64,000 nucleotides of DNA from Paenibacillus alkalitolerans (GTDB lineage: Bacteria; Bacillota; Bacilli; Paenibacillales; YIM-B00363). A program made the position numbers and the translations under genes. The notes under the pieces were generated by a model. The model saw only the letters and a list, made by a program, of their open reading frames with translations. It searched no databases and was not told the DNA's origin. Shown here piece after piece: positions 41,983 through 50,364 of the stretch. Where the stretch lies: NCBI RefSeq assembly GCF_016482785.1, contig NZ_JAEMXM010000001.1:620001-684000 (forward strand), read 5' to 3'. Numbering within the stretch: position 1 is the stretch's first letter; each line of letters opens with the position of its first letter.

Positions 41983-44111
41983 CGCAAAGTCACCTCCCGC
42001 ATCACTTCAAGGGCGAACGAAATCAAATCTCTGGTCAAACCGGTCATGATGAATATGAGCAGGCCTAGAACCAGCATCGTAGCGAGCGTCAGGATAATAT
42101 TCATTAACGTCTCCCCGACGCTGTAGTTATGAATAAACTGAACTTTCCAGAACATGAGCAGCGCTATCCATATGACCATGCCTTGATCGACAAACTCATA
42201 AATGGACGTTTCGGACAGCGTCATCACGTTCGAAACGATCGCCAGCGGAATGCCTACGACGCAATAAGGAACCATCGCGTAAGCGCTGCCGATGAAAATA
42301 TCTCTCAGACGCCCTTCCCCCCGGTAGATTGAGCTCACCAGATGATTGGCGATGACCCAGGCGATCCATGCGATGAAAAATTGCGTAAATATCGTGTACA
42401 CATTGATTCGCAGCACGTTATTATACACGAAGCTGGTATTAAACTCACGGAACAACAAGGAGAAATACACGACGATCAATATCAGGATCGCGCTCCAAAA
42501 ACTGCCCTTGCCTTCGTATCGAATGGCGCTAAACCCGTCGATCGGATGCCTTAACACATAGAGTGCGTGTTTCAGATGCAGCACGATCGAGGGGAGCCGC
42601 AATCCGCTCCTGTTGCGCCATTTGCTGCGGTACCCGTGCTTCTTCGTTAACTTGTCAAGCACCTGCAGCAGGATGAAGCCGATCAGAACGAAACTCGCGA
42701 TCCAAGAAAAATACCGCTGAAACCATTGCAGTCTGATTTGCCAGAACGCTTCGGAATATCCCTCTTGATCGCCGGCTTCGTGAAACAATTTTTTAGCATC
42801 TTCGTATTGCTCGTTCTTGAATGCGGCTTGCGCCAATGCCAAGATCGCCGGGTTGAACTGCGGATTCAACCGGAGCACTTCGCGCCACAATTGTTCGCCT
42901 TCCTCATAAAAACCCGAGAGGGTCAACTGGTTCGCTTCGTCAACCAACTGCGCGAATTCCGACATGCGGTATTTTTGCACGATATTTTCCTGGTCATCAA
43001 GAACGTACAGTTCGTTCTTCGAATTGAAATCGAGCGCAACGGGGTTTTTCATCAAACCTACCTGCGACGTTCCGAAGTCGGACGGCCCCCCCCAGAAGTA
43101 CATCAAGTTTCCGTTCGGATCGTAATGGGTGATGTACTTGAATTGTTTGTCGGCCACCGCGATATTTCCGTTGCGGTCGACGGCCACATCGATCAGCTGC
43201 GGCCTCTTGGCCACGGTGTTCAAGACGGTAGTCCGGGCGTCTACCCCCCGGTACTCCCCGAACGATCCTTGCGAGCTGCGGAGCAGGTTGACTCCGCGGG
43301 AATTTAATTTCTTGAGTTGATTGCTTTTGGCGGACCCGCCGGTTACCGTATATATAAAACCGTTTTCATCCGTGGAAAGGCTGTTGATCGTTTCCGGTCT
43401 TTTCAGAACTTCCTTGGAGTACATCACATCGGTATACAGCCATTTCTTCAATGCTTCCAGCGGCGTCAGCACCGTCTGATTCGTGCCGAAAAACCCTTGA
43501 AAACGGCCTTCCGGGTCGAGCACAAGCAAACCCTCGTAACTTCCCTGCGACGCGACGTATAGAAAACCCCGTTTATCTACAATCAACTTCACGGGGGTGA
43601 ACACGAACGAATCGGAAATAAATTTGGAATCCGGACGTTCGTATAGTTTTTTCACATTTCCGTCTTTGCCGAGCCGGATCACTCTTTTGTTGCCGGTGTC
43701 CGCGATGAAAATATCGCCGTCCGCGGTAACGTATACGCCTTCCGGCTTATTGAGCGGATTGTCGGGTACGGTTATGTACCGTATGAATGTGCCGTCCGCA
43801 GACAAATGTACGATCCGGTTATTCCCCGTATCGGCAATATAAATTTCGTCTCTCTCATCGATGAATATATCTTTCGGCTCCTTCAAAGACGATACCGTTC
43901 TGTCGCCGGGATTGTTCGGATCGGTCACGTACAGATCCGCTCCGATAACGCCTACGGGAAAATAAGCGGGTTGAAGCCATACAAGATTGCCGTAGCTGTT
44001 CCTCGTAAACGTCGAATATTTTACTTCCGCGGAAGCAGGCGCCGGCAGCATTGCGGTGCAAACAATGATCAGGGATAAGATCAGGCGCCACCCGCTTCGC
44101 TTATATTTCAT
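41979..44111 (-). CDS. NHL-repeat protein with TPR-like segment and C-terminal Yip1-type membrane domain
   Basis: A 710-residue protein. A signal peptide ends near AEVKY (about 29). NHL beta-propeller repeats follow (EPKDIFIDERDEIYIADTGNNRIVHL; KPEGVYVTADGDIFIADTGNKRVIRL; and later copies to about 385), then a short helical TPR-like part (about 395-450), a membrane helix near 470, and a C-terminal block of five to six helices (about 540-700) of Yip1 type. The propeller should face outside. ATG at 44111 with GGAGGG six bases upstream. NHL propellers bind proteins, glycans or nucleic acids; here it may be a surface receptor linked to the importer. Confidence 0.8.
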   Translation of the reverse strand: MKYKRSGWRLILSLIIVCTAMLPAPASAEVKYSTFTRNSYGNLVWLQPAYFPVGVIGADLYVTDPNNPGDRTVSSLKEPKDIFIDERDEIYIADTGNNRIVHLSADGTFIRYITVPDNPLNKPEGVYVTADGDIFIADTGNKRVIRLGKDGNVKKLYERPDSKFISDSFVFTPVKLIVDKRGFLYVASQGSYEGLLVLDPEGRFQGFFGTNQTVLTPLEALKKWLYTDVMYSKEVLKRPETINSLSTDENGFIYTVTGGSAKSNQLKKLNSRGVNLLRSSQGSFGEYRGVDARTTVLNTVAKRPQLIDVAVDRNGNIAVADKQFKYITHYDPNGNLMYFWGGPSDFGTSQVGLMKNPVALDFNSKNELYVLDDQENIVQKYRMSEFAQLVDEANQLTLSGFYEEGEQLWREVLRLNPQFNPAILALAQAAFKNEQYEDAKKLFHEAGDQEGYSEAFWQIRLQWFQRYFSWIASFVLIGFILLQVLDKLTKKHGYRSKWRNRSGLRLPSIVLHLKHALYVLRHPIDGFSAIRYEGKGSFWSAILILIVVYFSLLFREFNTSFVYNNVLRINVYTIFTQFFIAWIAWVIANHLVSSIYRGEGRLRDIFIGSAYAMVPYCVVGIPLAIVSNVMTLSETSIYEFVDQGMVIWIALLMFWKVQFIHNYSVGETLMNIILTLATMLVLGLLIFIMTGLTRDLISFALEVMREVTLR

Positions 44112-44141
44112 GCGTAACCCTCCAAATCCGATTGACGTCTT

Positions 44142-45041
44142 TCACTTGATCCCCGAATGCGCCATTGTGTTGATCACCTTGTTCTGAAATGCCAGAAAAA
44201 TAATCAAATTAGGCAGAAACATAAGCAGCCCCGCCGCCGCCGCCGCCCCCTGTCTGGCTACGTTATTGGCCATATTGGAAGTGAGCGTCGAGATGAAGAA
44301 CGGGAATGTTTTCATCGACTCTTCCTGCATGAACAGTGACGATGTCTCCGTATTTCCCCAGGCATTCTGGAACGCGATGATGCCGATGGTAGCCACCGCG
44401 GGCAAACAGAACGGTATGACGATATTCATAAAAATCGTCATCTCCCCCGCTCCGTCCATCTTGGCCGCATCGATCAATTCGTTGGGCAGCTGATCGATAA
44501 ATTGTTTCATCAAAAACACGCCGGTCGGAACAGCCACCATCGGGAAAACATGGCCGAAATACGTGTTCATAATGCCTAGCTGGCTGACGACCAAGTAGCG
44601 CGGGATGGCGACCGTTTCCGGTGCGAACAGCAGCGTTAGAAGTATGGCGGCGAACACCGCTTTATGACCCGGAAACTTATGTTTGGAAATCGCATAGGCG
44701 CACAATGCGCTTACCGCCGTCACCGCGACGACGGTGAGCGCCGCCACCAGCACGCTGTTAAAGATGTACCGGGTCATCGGGACCGCCGAATTTTTCGTGA
44801 TCGCCCAAAGCTCCAAGAAGTTCTGAAATGACGGATTTTCAACGAAAATGGTCGGCGGATATAAAAACAGTTCCTGATAAGGCTTCAATGCGTTGTTAAA
44901 AATGAACACGAGCGGCATCAGCATGAATATGCTGAGCAGCACAAGCAGAACGGCCGCGAACTTTTCGATAGGGCTTAAGCGGAACAGCTTCGAATTCGTC
45001 CGCCACATCCGCATTTTCCGAAACGCTGCGTTGGCTTGCAT
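44142..45041 (-). CDS. Sugar ABC importer permease, MalG-like (pair A)
   Basis: A 299-residue protein with six membrane segments; the EAA loop is LIDAAKMDGAGEMTIFMNIVIPF (about 187-209). ATG at 45041 has GGAGG eight bases upstream and abuts the stop of its MalF-like partner. With the 992-residue binding protein and the ATPase at the head of the operon it forms a complete importer for oligosaccharides. It resembles pair B only at family level, so the two importers probably have different cargo sizes or sugars. Confidence 0.92.
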   Translation of the reverse strand: MQANAAFRKMRMWRTNSKLFRLSPIEKFAAVLLVLLSIFMLMPLVFIFNNALKPYQELFLYPPTIFVENPSFQNFLELWAITKNSAVPMTRYIFNSVLVAALTVVAVTAVSALCAYAISKHKFPGHKAVFAAILLTLLFAPETVAIPRYLVVSQLGIMNTYFGHVFPMVAVPTGVFLMKQFIDQLPNELIDAAKMDGAGEMTIFMNIVIPFCLPAVATIGIIAFQNAWGNTETSSLFMQEESMKTFPFFISTLTSNMANNVARQGAAAAAGLLMFLPNLIIFLAFQNKVINTMAHSGIK

Positions 45042-46013
45042 CTATTCGTCCTCCTTCGAGCCGAAAATTCCCCAGCAAAATTTGTTGGCCACATACATAA
45101 GAAGGAGCAAGAATACGGACAGCGCCGTAGCATAACCGAGCTCCAGCCGGATGAATCCGTAATCGTTAATGTGGTTCACGACGAGATGGCCCGAATATTG
45201 CGGCGTCGGATTCATACCGGACAATTGGCTGCCTATGCCGCCCGCGTTGAACGTTCCGACGATGGCCATTACCGCGCCGAACAGCATCTGCGGCTTCATC
45301 GAAGGTATGGTAATGTACCAAATTTCTTCCAGACGGCTCTTAATGCCGTCAAGTCTGCCGGCTTCGTACAATTCCTGATTCACGTTCAAAATTCCGGCGA
45401 GCATCGCCAAAAATCCGATCCCCATACTCGACCAAAGCGTCACGAATATCATGGAGTTCATTAAATACTCCTTGCTCGTGACCCACAGCACCGGCTCGTT
45501 GATCAATCCGAAGCTGAGCAAGTAACTGTTCAAATATCCGATGCGGTCCCCGGAAAGAAGAGGCACCCAGACGATCGCCATGATGAGCCCGCCGGTAAGC
45601 GACGGGGTGTAAATCGCGAGTGCGAACCATTTGCGCGTGGCGTTCGGCAATATTGAAATGAGCCATGCGAGCACGAAAGACGCAATGTACCCGCCGGGGC
45701 CGACGGCGACGGCGAACTTGAACGTGTTCGGCAGCGCGTATTTGATAAAAAGCAAATCCTGCGACAGCATGTATCTGAAATTGTCCCAACCGACGAACCG
45801 CGGCGGCTCCAACGAGTTGAATTGGGTGAAGCTGAGCAAAAATGCGGCCGCAACCGGTACCATAATAAACAGAATGAAACAAATCATGAACGGCGCAATG
45901 AACAAGTAAGACAACCGGTAGGACCACAGCAGCTTTGCCGTCCGCACCGCCTTTTGCATCCCGTTTCCGTAATCGTGAGGTGCGCGCAGCTTATCGGCTT
46001 CCGTCTTTAACAT
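45042..46013 (-). CDS. Sugar ABC importer permease, MalF-like (pair A)
   Basis: About 323 residues, six membrane segments (YLFIAPFMICFILFIMVPVAA and others), EAA loop YEAGRLDGIKSRLEEIWYITIPSM, with EAG instead of EAA. The ATG at 46013 is preferred over GTG at 46025 because AAAGG then sits ten bases upstream; the gene starts inside the end of the binding-protein gene (23-base overlap), so the two are translationally coupled. It is the partner of the MalG-like protein just downstream. Confidence 0.91.
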   Translation of the reverse strand: MLKTEADKLRAPHDYGNGMQKAVRTAKLLWSYRLSYLFIAPFMICFILFIMVPVAAAFLLSFTQFNSLEPPRFVGWDNFRYMLSQDLLFIKYALPNTFKFAVAVGPGGYIASFVLAWLISILPNATRKWFALAIYTPSLTGGLIMAIVWVPLLSGDRIGYLNSYLLSFGLINEPVLWVTSKEYLMNSMIFVTLWSSMGIGFLAMLAGILNVNQELYEAGRLDGIKSRLEEIWYITIPSMKPQMLFGAVMAIVGTFNAGGIGSQLSGMNPTPQYSGHLVVNHINDYGFIRLELGYATALSVFLLLLMYVANKFCWGIFGSKEDE

Positions 46014-48969
46014 ACTTATCCACACCTTTCCACGGCTCCGTTACTTGCGGCATGTTCATGCTGCGGACGACACTTCCGTTCGTATCGATGAAATTGAATT
46101 CCTGCAGCTTTCGGTACATCTCTCTTTCAATATCTTTGATAGCCGTCTCGAGAGAGCTTCTGTAATTGATTCCGTCGACCACCGTCCGGTTCCATGCATT
46201 CTGAATTTCGCGGTCAAGATAATAGGAACCGGGAACGTTGGGGACTTGCTTGAACCATCTCCATTGCTCCAAGATGCTCTGAAGGTCGTCCGATTTCCAG
46301 GGCAGCTTCACGAACGCGTCGATGTTGGACGTATTCCAACGGAATGTAATCCCGTTTACCGTCTCCAGATCCGTTCCGTAGCGCTCCTGCACTTCGGCGG
46401 ATGTCCACCATTTCAAAAACTTCCAGGCTTCCTCGGCTTTCTTTGTTTTCTTGAAGATGACGCCCGTCTGCATGCCTCCGCTCATCCAGCGGGCGACGGT
46501 GCCGTCCGGCTGCCGAACTCCGGGAATCGGCGCAACTCCCCACAATCCGTTCAATTCGGGAGCGGCTACCATCAGCTGGATATACGTATTAATTTCCGAT
46601 ATTCCGATCGGGTAAATCCCGCTTCGGAACGATTGGTAGAAGCTTGCCGCCTGGCGTTCCACGGCATGTAGATTGTACAGATCCGTCCATGTTTTGAAGG
46701 CTTCGAAGCCTGTCGGATTGTTGAAGCCCGTCTTCATTCCGTCATTCGTGAAAAATTCGGCGCCGTTTTGGTAGAAAATCGGCGTATACGTTATAGGCGG
46801 CATATTCATATTGTTTTGGTGCAGCGTAGGCAGCATCTTGTAAACGTCTTCCCACGTATCCGGAACTTCCAGACCCAAACGATCCATAATGTCTTTGCGG
46901 TAGTACAGCATTTCGAACGTTTGCGTTTCCGGCACGCCGTAATAGCCCCCGTCATAATACAGCGGCGTCCATATTCCCGGCGGAAACCGGTCGTACATTT
47001 CTTTGAAATCCGGAAACGACGATAAATCATACAACGCGTTTCGTACGGCGTACTCGAACGGCAAATCTTGGGACAAGCCGAGAGCCACATCCGGAGAAAT
47101 GTCCGCGGCGTTCATCAACACGAGCAAATCCGATCCGGGCAGCAAATTCACCTTAACCTTGATTCCGGTTTCGGGCGTAAACATTTCGTCCGACAGCTGC
47201 TGCAGCAAATTGACATAATCTCTGCCGCGCTGCACCCATACATTTAGCACCTCTTCGTCGTCCACATCGGTGAGTCTCTTCTTCGTTTGGAACGAGTAGA
47301 AAAAGTTGATGATCGCGCCTTTGATATTTTCGAGAAAGCCGGGAGTCATTTTCGGAATGTCCTGACCGGCCGGAACGATATAAATCCGGTCCAGCTGGAG
47401 CGGCTGGCTGTTTAGCTGCTGCACGAATTCCGCCAATTTTCCTTGTATCGACACGAATTTGCTGCCTTCAAACGGAATGTCGTTGACGTTCCGCAGGTGC
47501 GTTTCGATATCCTTCTCAACGGTGACAATGCCCTGCGTTACCGCATCGGAACGTCCGTTAACCGATTCGAGACGCCTTCTGATGTCCTGAAGATTCCCGT
47601 AAACACCGCTAAGCTTATCGACGAACCCGGGCAGATCGCGTTTGGTGTTCCACGTCCGGTTCGGATCTACCGTACCGCCTGTAAGCGCTTCGATTTCCAA
47701 TACCATTTCTTTTAACTGAGCGACCAAATTCTCCATCTCTAACGTCAGCGGTTTTAGCGGAGCCTGAGTCACCCGCATTGAGAGCGTATTTGTGCCTTTT
47801 TCCAAATAAAACTCGAATGGCTTGCCTTCGCCGTCCTCCAGCGAGACGCCTTGCCAGCCCGTCGAATATTGGAATCGGTATGCTTCCATTTCGGAGAAAG
47901 GGACCTGACCGTTAACCGTGATCGTCCGAAACGACGAACGGTTCGAAGAATAAAACTGCAACGCGCGCATGGCGATTTTATAAAATCCGCTTTCGGGAAC
48001 GTCGAAGGACCAAGCGACCTCCTGATTTCCCGCAGCCCATTGAGTGCCGCCGATGACGTTATAAGTGATATTCCCTCTCTTGTAAGGCGTCGCGTAAATA
48101 TCGTTATCGTACCCCAACGCAATGGAGGAATCGCTCTTCCATTGCGCTTGTTCGGCTTCAATGACGATCGGTTCGACGGCGGCGGATGGTTTCTCCGCCT
48201 TAACCGCGTTTCTGACCGTGTTGTAATCGGCGACCGTCGACGGCGGCTTCAACGTGATCGATTCGATCGCCATCGGATTGCTGCTTGCAAATCGCAGCGT
48301 GTGCTTTCCCGGAGTTAAATGCCAGAGAAGCGGATCGGTATAGGCTCCTCCGGAATCCCGCAGCGGCGCCGTTACCCATTCGCTTGAATCGATCGACTTC
48401 GGCCTCATTTCGTCGCCGTAGTCGTCTTTAAGCGCGGGCATCTGATCCTTCCATCTCCGGTACAATTGGACCGATCTCGATTCCACATAATGATTGGCGC
48501 CGTCCAGCGTGACGTTCAGAGTAACCGGAAGCCTGTTCGTCCCGTCAACGAACGGATGGTAGGAAATATCGACGGCGTACAGACCGCCCTGTTCGACTTC
48601 CACTTCGAATTCGACCCATTCGTCGCTTGCGGAGTTCCACACCAGCACATTGTTTTTGCCTCCGTATGAGCCGACGGAAACATGTGCGTTATCGGACTTG
48701 CCGGTGAACGCCGGCCCGGCGATCGTAATAATCCCGGTATGGTTTTCCGCCGCCCCTTCTTTCTTCCACTTTTCCAACACTTCCTGATAAGACGGTTCCA
48801 GACCGCCCGGCACGTTCGTCTGCGTCCGGAGCTGTTCTCCGCCGGTACCGGAGCTGTCTTCGGATGCGGCGTGTTCGCTCGAGAAGGCGGGTAATGCCGG
48901 ACTTAACGCCAACGTTAAAGCCAACATTATACCGGTCCATGTCCGAGATATTCGCAAGAGCGCTTTCAA
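45991..48969 (-). CDS. Large solute-binding protein with N-terminal carbohydrate-binding-like domains
   Basis: A 992-residue protein. A signal peptide runs to about residue 34 (LALTLALSPALPAFSSEHA) but there is no lipobox cysteine. Two beta-sandwich modules resembling carbohydrate-binding modules follow (about 75-240, EFEVEVEQGGLYAVDISYHP; and about 265-400, AWSFDVPESGFYKIAMRAL), then a helical, probably coiled-coil stretch (about 410-560), then a family 1 solute-binding domain (about 585-960; VNLLPGSDLLVLMNAADISPDVALG; FEMLYYRKDIMDRLG). Normal binding proteins have about 430 residues. The start is TTG at 48969 with GGAGG eight bases upstream. It should feed permease pair A and may bind a polymer or long oligomer. 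How it stays at the cell surface is unclear. Confidence 0.85.
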   Translation of the reverse strand: MKALLRISRTWTGIMLALTLALSPALPAFSSEHAASEDSSGTGGEQLRTQTNVPGGLEPSYQEVLEKWKKEGAAENHTGIITIAGPAFTGKSDNAHVSVGSYGGKNNVLVWNSASDEWVEFEVEVEQGGLYAVDISYHPFVDGTNRLPVTLNVTLDGANHYVESRSVQLYRRWKDQMPALKDDYGDEMRPKSIDSSEWVTAPLRDSGGAYTDPLLWHLTPGKHTLRFASSNPMAIESITLKPPSTVADYNTVRNAVKAEKPSAAVEPIVIEAEQAQWKSDSSIALGYDNDIYATPYKRGNITYNVIGGTQWAAGNQEVAWSFDVPESGFYKIAMRALQFYSSNRSSFRTITVNGQVPFSEMEAYRFQYSTGWQGVSLEDGEGKPFEFYLEKGTNTLSMRVTQAPLKPLTLEMENLVAQLKEMVLEIEALTGGTVDPNRTWNTKRDLPGFVDKLSGVYGNLQDIRRRLESVNGRSDAVTQGIVTVEKDIETHLRNVNDIPFEGSKFVSIQGKLAEFVQQLNSQPLQLDRIYIVPAGQDIPKMTPGFLENIKGAIINFFYSFQTKKRLTDVDDEEVLNVWVQRGRDYVNLLQQLSDEMFTPETGIKVKVNLLPGSDLLVLMNAADISPDVALGLSQDLPFEYAVRNALYDLSSFPDFKEMYDRFPPGIWTPLYYDGGYYGVPETQTFEMLYYRKDIMDRLGLEVPDTWEDVYKMLPTLHQNNMNMPPITYTPIFYQNGAEFFTNDGMKTGFNNPTGFEAFKTWTDLYNLHAVERQAASFYQSFRSGIYPIGISEINTYIQLMVAAPELNGLWGVAPIPGVRQPDGTVARWMSGGMQTGVIFKKTKKAEEAWKFLKWWTSAEVQERYGTDLETVNGITFRWNTSNIDAFVKLPWKSDDLQSILEQWRWFKQVPNVPGSYYLDREIQNAWNRTVVDGINYRSSLETAIKDIEREMYRKLQEFNFIDTNGSVVRSMNMPQVTEPWKGVDKYVKDGSR

Positions 48970-48994
48970 TTTTGACCCCTCCGCCGTGAATAAA

Positions 48995-50116
48995 TTATTG
49001 CAGCAGATTTTCGCCCGTATCTCTGTCGAAGAAAATGGACTTGTGCAAATCGAGAGTTAGCGTCAATTTTTCCCCTTCTGCAAACCGGTGTTCCGGGTGG
49101 GTACGGACAATGAGCAAGTTAGGCGCTCCGATATCGAGATACAGATACATATCCGCCCCCATCAGCTCGTTGATCTTTTGAATTCCTGCGATTTGTGAGT
49201 GCGGACGGGCGTCTCTCATCGCCTCATCCAAGTGGATATGCTCGCAGCGGATTCCTAAAATAATGTTTTTGTTCGCCCTGTTATTTGCTTTCAACTTGGC
49301 CGATTGCCCGGCGGGAATTTCCAGATAGTAGCGGTTGGTATGAAACTCCAATAGTCCGGAAGCGTTTTCCATAAGTTTGCCTTCAATAAAATTCATCGGC
49401 GGAGTGCCGATGAAGCCGGCGACAAACATGTTCTTCGGGTTGCTGTAGATGGTTTGCGGCGTATCCGCCTGTTGAATGACCCCGTCTTTCATAACGACGA
49501 TGCGATTGCCCATCGTCATCGCTTCCACCTGGTCGTGCGTTACATAAACCGTGGTGACGCCAAGCTGCTTGTGCAGCTTGATGAGCTCCGTGCGCATCTG
49601 CACTCTCAGCTTCGCGTCCAAATTGGACAACGGTTCGTCCATCAGAAACACTTTCGGATTGCGGACAATCGCCCGGCCGAGAGCTACGCGCTGCCGCTGC
49701 CCGCCCGAAAGCTGCTTCGGCTTTCTCTCGAGGAACGACTCGATTTCCAACACTCTGGCCGCTTTTTTCACCGCCATATCGATTTCATGCTTCGGCATCT
49801 TTCTCATGCGCAAGCCGAACGCGATATTTTCATACACGTTCATGTTCGGGTACAGCGCGTAATTTTGAAAAACCATAGCAATATCGCGATTTTTCGGCGG
49901 AAGGTGGTTGACCAGCCGGTTACCGATATATATTTCCCCCGACGTAATATCCTCCAGACCGGCGATCATCCGCAGCGTCGTCGACTTTCCGCAGCCGGAC
50001 GGACCGACCATCACCAAAAATTCGCCTTCGTTTATTTTCAGATGAAAATCTTTGACGGCATACAGCTTCTCCTTGCCGTAACGCTTTTCCACATGGTTTA
50101 AAGAAATGCTTTCCAC
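48995..50116 (-). CDS. Sugar ABC importer ATPase, UgpC/MsmX type
   Basis: About 373 residues: Walker [10 protein letters not shown], signature [14 protein letters not shown], Walker [15 protein letters not shown]-loop YVTHDQ, then the C-terminal regulatory OB/TOBE part (about 240-373) that marks the CUT1 sugar-importer ATPases. The GTG at 50116 is chosen (AGGGGG seven bases upstream); ATG at 50143 has no ribosome binding site. It is the first gene of the transport operon and the only ATPase of this class in the window, so it probably powers both permease pairs. Its promoter carries the shared regulator motif and a palindrome. Confidence 0.92.
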   Translation of the reverse strand: MESISLNHVEKRYGKEKLYAVKDFHLKINEGEFLVMVGPSGCGKSTTLRMIAGLEDITSGEIYIGNRLVNHLPPKNRDIAMVFQNYALYPNMNVYENIAFGLRMRKMPKHEIDMAVKKAARVLEIESFLERKPKQLSGGQRQRVALGRAIVRNPKVFLMDEPLSNLDAKLRVQMRTELIKLHKQLGVTTVYVTHDQVEAMTMGNRIVVMKDGVIQQADTPQTIYSNPKNMFVAGFIGTPPMNFIEGKLMENASGLLEFHTNRYYLEIPAGQSAKLKANNRANKNIILGIRCEHIHLDEAMRDARPHSQIAGIQKINELMGADMYLYLDIGAPNLLIVRTHPEHRFAEGEKLTLTLDLHKSIFFDRDTGENLLQ

Positions 50117-50187
50117 TGCGACACCCCCTGTGTGCTCGTTCATCGTTTCAACCGGCCTGATTTCCAGAAATATGTATCGTTTTTTCA

Positions 50188-50243
50188 ATTATACAAGCGA
50201 TCGCTTGACACGATTATGGGTGAGGTTTATCCATTCTATAGGT
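50188..50243 (-). promoter_or_regulatory. Promoter of the transport operon with paired regulator sites
   Basis: Read on the + strand, TATAGGT at 50237-50243 and TATGGGT at 50215-50221 are 22 bp apart. On the minus strand the proximal copy ACCCATAATC is followed after 28 bases by a perfect TATAAT (50188-50193). A palindrome lies between the two. Confidence 0.7.
50194..50207. promoter_or_regulatory. 14-bp perfect palindrome CAAGCGATCGCTTG next to the -10 box
   Basis: The palindrome directly abuts the TATAAT box on its upstream side, filling most of the spacer between the regulator site and the -10. This is a typical repressor position. It is not present in the other four promoters, so it would add a second control to the transport operon only. 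Confidence 0.5.
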
Positions 50244-50280
50244 CATTTGCGCCGCATTTGTTACATTAGTTTTCCGGAAT

Positions 50281-50318
50281 AAAAAAAGCGCCCCCGCCGG
50301 CATATGCCGGCAGAGGCA
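50281..50318 (-). terminator. Intrinsic terminator after the SLH protein gene
   Basis: On the minus strand GCCTCTGCCGGC and GCCGGCGGGGGC pair (two G-T pairs) around ATAT, followed by GCTTTTTTT. It lies about 47 bases after the SLH gene stop and isolates it from the transport operon promoter. Confidence 0.9.
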
Positions 50319-50364
50319 AAAATTTATATAAAGAGGGAGGAGAACCCGAATTCAAGTATTTGTA

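Noticed and set aside
50170-50188. GAAAAAACGATACA as a second cre site
   Set aside because: It misses several fixed positions of the cre consensus.
50205-50210. A perfect TTGACA on the + strand
   Set aside because: No matching -10 at the right distance and no + strand gene follows; it overlaps the palindrome at the minus-strand promoter.
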